The notes under the pieces were generated by a model that had not been told where the DNA came from, made no database searches, and saw only the letters and a list, made by a program, of their open reading frames with translations. Source: Clostridiales bacterium (GTDB lineage: Bacteria > Bacillota > Clostridia > Oscillospirales > Ruminococcaceae). From it: a stretch of 64,000 nt of DNA. The position numbers were made by a program, and so were the translations under genes. Of this stretch, positions 61,220 to 64,000 are shown in pieces (the stretch's first letter is position 1; each line of letters starts with the position of its first letter). The stretch is from contig QAMM01000002.1 in NCBI GenBank assembly GCA_003150405.1, positions 1 through 64,000 of the forward strand. The letters are read 5' to 3'.

Positions 61220-61846
61220 ATGAACAAAACCGCTCTTCCGCGTGAAATGCTCGTTCGTTTACCAAAATACCTGCGTTACCTGCGAGAGTTTGCGCTGCAT
61301 AATAAAACAAAGGTATCCTCCGGCGAGCTCGCTGAAAAACTGGGCATTACTGCATCCCAGGTCCGGCGCGACTTGGGACAGATTGGGGTAAACGGCCACA
61401 ACGGCTTTGGATATATTGTCAGCGACGTACACCGCCATATTGCCGAGCAGCTTGGGCTTTACAGTGTTCAACGGGTTGCAATTCTCGGTGCCGGCAACAT
61501 CGGTCACGCACTCACCAGTCACCGGATGTTCCAAAGCCGCGGGTTTGAGTTAGTAGGCGTTTATGATCACGATCCCTCTCTGGTTGGAACAGTCATTGGC
61601 GGCTTTACTGTACAGGACATTTCTTCCCTCGCAGCGCTGCCACCGGAGAAGCGCCCCGCTATTGCTATCCTAGCGGTTTCAAGCGAGAGTGCGAATAAGG
61701 TGGCGCGGTATGTTGCATCACTTGGTATTCGTGGTATTTTAAATTTTTGTTACACCGATATTGACGTGGCTGGGCAGGTTCTTGTGGAAAACATCCACAT
61801 TGATGACAGTTTAATGATGTTGTCCTATCAGCTCAACCAACTTTAA
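61220..61846 (+). CDS. rex: Redox-sensing transcriptional repressor Rex
   Basis: A 208-residue protein. The N-terminal winged helix has R-L-P-K-Y-L-R-Y-L and I-T-A-S-Q-V-R-R-D-L-G-Q-I-G. The Rossmann domain has I-L-G-A-G-N-I-G-H-A-L, with the C-terminal swapped helix at the end. Rex releases DNA when NADH/NAD+ is high. ATG 61220 is preferred for the GGTGGA SD; ATG 61205 is also possible. It ends the hydrogenase operon and probably controls it through the repeat at 56511-56567. Confidence 0.92.
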   Translation: MNKTALPREMLVRLPKYLRYLREFALHNKTKVSSGELAEKLGITASQVRRDLGQIGVNGHNGFGYIVSDVHRHIAEQLGLYSVQRVAILGAGNIGHALTSHRMFQSRGFELVGVYDHDPSLVGTVIGGFTVQDISSLAALPPEKRPAIAILAVSSESANKVARYVASLGIRGILNFCYTDIDVAGQVLVENIHIDDSLMMLSYQLNQL

Positions 61847-61927
61847 ACTTCCATACAACAGCAACTAAAATATTCCATTTTTCGATTACTTGCTCCAAAA
61901 TAGGACAAGCCAATAAAAAGACGGAAT

Positions 61928-61973
61928 AAAAGCCGGTAAGATGCAAAAATATTGCATTTTTCCGGCTTTTGTG
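61928..61973 (+). terminator. Terminator after rex
   Basis: AAAAGCCGG (61928-61936) and CCGGCTTTT (61962-61970) enclose an inner ATGCAA/TTGCAT helix. The four T of the closing arm serve as the U-run. Confidence 0.75.
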
Positions 61974-62022
61974 TTATACTAACTGTTGTTTATGCAAGGA
62001 AGAACAAAAGGAGCTTTCAACA

Positions 62023-63408
62023 ATGAAGTTTAAAAACAAGGTCGACGTTGCAATTATCGGGGGAGGTATCGGCGGGATTATGGCCGCTTACCGTCTCATC
62101 GAAAAAAATCCGGGGCTTTCCATCTGCATTTTTGAAAAAGGTCATGATATTTTAAAACGGGTTTGTCCCATCATTACCAAACAGGTCAAGGCCTGTGTCA
62201 AATGTAAATCCTGTGCTATTATGGAAGGTATGGCAGGCGCAGGCGCTTTTTCAGACGGTAAATATGTTATCTCCACCGAATATGGCGGCTGGCTGACTGA
62301 ATTTATGGAACCAAGCACTGTACTTGACTATATTGAACAAGCCGACCAGATTATGATGTCCTACGGTGCCACCTCAGAGCGCTATTTGCCAAGCAATGAA
62401 CTTAAAAAACTCTGCCTTCAGCATGATCTGCACATGAGCCAGGCTCAGCTCAAGCACCTTGGCACCGACGCAAACTTTGACACCATGCGCAAGCTCATTG
62501 ATTCGCTGCGCGGTAAAGTTCGTATTTATCCGGATACTGCTGTCACTGACGTGGATAAAGAGTCTCATGCCATTACTTTTGTGCATGATGATACGGAATG
62601 CACTCTTTCGGCAGATTGCATCATTTTTGCCGTCGGCCGCGCGGGCAGCAACTTCTTCTCGAAATGGTGCAAGAAAAACGGCATCCCGCTCACCAACAAT
62701 CAGGTGGATATTGGTGTTCGTGTTGAACTGCCCGCTATGATTTGGGAGGATTTCTCCAAAAAGATTTATGAGCCGAAAATCTGGTATCGCTCAGAGCGGT
62801 ACGGCGACACCACTCGTATGTTCTGCTTCAATGAAGGCGGCCTTGTAGTCACCGAGAACACGGCGGGGGTTCTCACCGTCAATGGACACGCTTATAAAGA
62901 CAAAGGCCGCAAAACCCAGAATTCCAATTTTGCACTGCTTTCAACCAGTCGGTTCACCGAACCATTCCGTGAACCGATTGAATACGCCCGCCATGTAGCG
63001 AGCCTTGCGAACCTTATCAGCGGCGGCTCGGTTCTGGTTCAGCGTTTAGGTGATCTGGAGCATGGGCGCCGTACCGATGAAAAACGGTTGGCACAATCTA
63101 CTACTCGCCCGACACTCAACGCCGTAGCAGGCGACTTAAGCCTCTGCCTGCCAAAACGCCAGCTCGACAATATTGTCGAAACGCTGCACGCATTGGACAA
63201 GGTCGCGCCTGGTACCGCGAATTATGACACTCTGCTCTATGGTATTGAGTGCAAATATTATTCGGCGCGCCCAGAATCAGAGGAATTTATGCTTGTCGGG
63301 ACCAAAAATATTTACGCCTTAGGAGACGGCGCGGGCTTTACCCGTTCTCTTTCCCAGGCAGCCGCCAATGGTCTTTACGTGGCGGATCATATTTCTGGAA
63401 AACAATAA
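62023..63408 (+). CDS. FAD-dependent oxidoreductase (COG2509-like)
   Basis: A 461-residue flavoprotein. The N-terminal dinucleotide motif is A-I-I-G-G-G-I-G-G-I, and the C-terminal FAD motif is N-I-Y-A-L-G-D-G-A-G-F-T-R-S. A cysteine segment C-V-K-C-K-S-C near residue 62 and G-A-G-A-F-S-D-G-K resemble uncharacterised FAD-dependent dehydrogenases (COG2509). The physiological substrate is unknown. ATG 62023 follows AAAAGGAG; an in-frame codon at 61969 lies inside the upstream terminator. Monocistronic or cotranscribed with ddh. Confidence 0.75.
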   Translation: MKFKNKVDVAIIGGGIGGIMAAYRLIEKNPGLSICIFEKGHDILKRVCPIITKQVKACVKCKSCAIMEGMAGAGAFSDGKYVISTEYGGWLTEFMEPSTVLDYIEQADQIMMSYGATSERYLPSNELKKLCLQHDLHMSQAQLKHLGTDANFDTMRKLIDSLRGKVRIYPDTAVTDVDKESHAITFVHDDTECTLSADCIIFAVGRAGSNFFSKWCKKNGIPLTNNQVDIGVRVELPAMIWEDFSKKIYEPKIWYRSERYGDTTRMFCFNEGGLVVTENTAGVLTVNGHAYKDKGRKTQNSNFALLSTSRFTEPFREPIEYARHVASLANLISGGSVLVQRLGDLEHGRRTDEKRLAQSTTRPTLNAVAGDLSLCLPKRQLDNIVETLHALDKVAPGTANYDTLLYGIECKYYSARPESEEFMLVGTKNIYALGDGAGFTRSLSQAAANGLYVADHISGKQ

Positions 63409-63437
63409 AACCTTCATAACAAAAAAGGAGTATGTAT

Positions 63438-64000
63438 ATGAGTGAAAAAATTAAAATTGGTATTGTCGGCTACGGCAATCTTGGCAAAGGTGTAGAACTG
63501 GCTGTCCGCCAGAATCCGGATTTTGAGCTGGTTGCTATCTTCACCCGTCGGACGCCTGCTCCGAATTCCGGATTAACCTCCATTGATAAAATTTTGGATT
63601 ATAAAGGGAAAATTGACGTCATGGTTATGTGCGGCGGTTCCGCTACCGACCTGCCGGTTCAAGTACCGGAAATTGCGGCACATTTCAACACCATTGACAG
63701 TTTTGATACCCATGCGAAAATCCCAGAGTACTTCGCAAAGGTAGATGCAGTTGCCAAAACAAACAGCCATCTTGCCATGATTTCTTCCGGTTGGGATCCG
63801 GGGCTTTTCTCACTCAACCGTGTGCTGATGGCCTCGGTTCTGCCAGAAGGCAAAACCTACACCTTCTGGGGTACCGGCGTCAGCCAAGGGCATTCGGATG
63901 CCATTCGCCGCGTACAGGGTGTGGCAGACGCCAAACAGTACACCGTTCCCGTACCGGAAGCGCTCGAAAGTGTGCGCAAAGGGGAAAATAAAGAGCTTAC
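63438..64000 (+). CDS. ddh: meso-Diaminopimelate dehydrogenase (partial at window end)
   Basis: The first 187 codons are in the window. The NADP Rossmann start I-G-I-V-G-Y-G-N-L-G-K-G-V-E is followed by A-I-F-T-R-R, M-C-G-G-S-A-T-D-L-P and S-S-G-W-D-P-G-L-F-S-L-N-R, the Ddh pattern. It makes meso-diaminopimelate directly from tetrahydrodipicolinate for lysine and peptidoglycan. ATG 63438 has AAAAAAGGAG 7 nt upstream. The 3' end is outside the window. Confidence 0.88.
   Translation, partial: MSEKIKIGIVGYGNLGKGVELAVRQNPDFELVAIFTRRTPAPNSGLTSIDKILDYKGKIDVMVMCGGSATDLPVQVPEIAAHFNTIDSFDTHAKIPEYFAKVDAVAKTNSHLAMISSGWDPGLFSLNRVLMASVLPEGKTYTFWGTGVSQGHSDAIRRVQGVADAKQYTVPVPEALESVRKGENKEL

Noticed and set aside
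1..64000. CRISPR arrays, rRNA and tRNA genes
   Set aside because: No regularly spaced repeat series, no rRNA core sequences and no cloverleaf with a T-loop consensus were seen on reading both strands.

Overview
The window looks like chromosome of an endospore-forming anaerobic Firmicute (Clostridia, most like the Oscillospiraceae/Ruminococcaceae). The pointers are a cotJAB spore-coat operon, [FeFe]-hydrogenase maturation genes (hydE, hydG, hydF), a sensory plus catalytic [FeFe]-hydrogenase cluster with Rex, a diaminopimelate dehydrogenase, and strong SD-led, SigA-like -35/-10 gene starts. No species can be named from the sequence alone. No rRNA, tRNA or CRISPR array was seen.

Layout. 1-2865 is the right end of an integrated element (XRE regulators, ImmA/IrrE peptidase, large serine recombinase) that has cut the spore-coat gene cotJC after about 32 codons. 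2866-19200 is mostly core and metabolic genes: cotJB-cotJA, a TIGR04076 protein, a CorC-type transporter, mutY, a K+/H+ antiporter, a flavin reductase, rlmA, two sugar-phosphate isomerases, two XRE regulators, a HAD phosphatase with an alpha-galactosidase, ung, a cupin pseudogene and a NUDIX hydrolase. 19554-23730 is the hydrogenase maturation operon (TM1266-type regulator, hydE, hydG, hydF) behind a long structured leader. 24459-39067 is a natural-product locus: an AraC regulator, a 2504-residue NRPS (C-A-T-C-A-T-reductase), a 7TM histidine kinase, a receiver/HD-GYP protein, an acyl-AMP ligase, an ACP and a phosphopantetheinyl transferase. It fits an N-acyl dipeptide aldehyde (or derived pyrazinone) pathway with built-in signalling.

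39241-56473 is an iron-uptake locus (DtxR-like repressor, feoA, feoB) whose feoB is split by a 14,162-bp element (41582-55743). The feoB halves end exactly at a shared TT dinucleotide, and 25-bp imperfect inverted repeats flank that core just inside the element, as expected for serine-integrase attL/attR. Precise excision would restore a 715-residue FeoB. The element carries moxR-DUF58-transglutaminase genes, secreted proteins (one with a premature stop), an isomerase/acyl-CoA-synthetase fusion, a large serine recombinase and, nested within it, a 1,271-bp invertible segment. That segment (52062-53332) has exact 27-bp inverted repeats built like tyrosine-recombinase core sites, encodes its own tyrosine recombinase, and holds a near-consensus promoter pointing out of one end. 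Inversion would switch the promoter between two small genes. This nested switch is the most novel-looking feature.

56511-61846 is a hydrogenase operon: a thioredoxin-like ferredoxin, a PAS-containing sensory hydrogenase, a SpoIIE-type phosphatase, a catalytic ferredoxin hydrogenase and Rex. It is driven by a promoter embedded in a perfect 24-bp inverted repeat. An FAD oxidoreductase and the start of a diaminopimelate dehydrogenase gene close the window.
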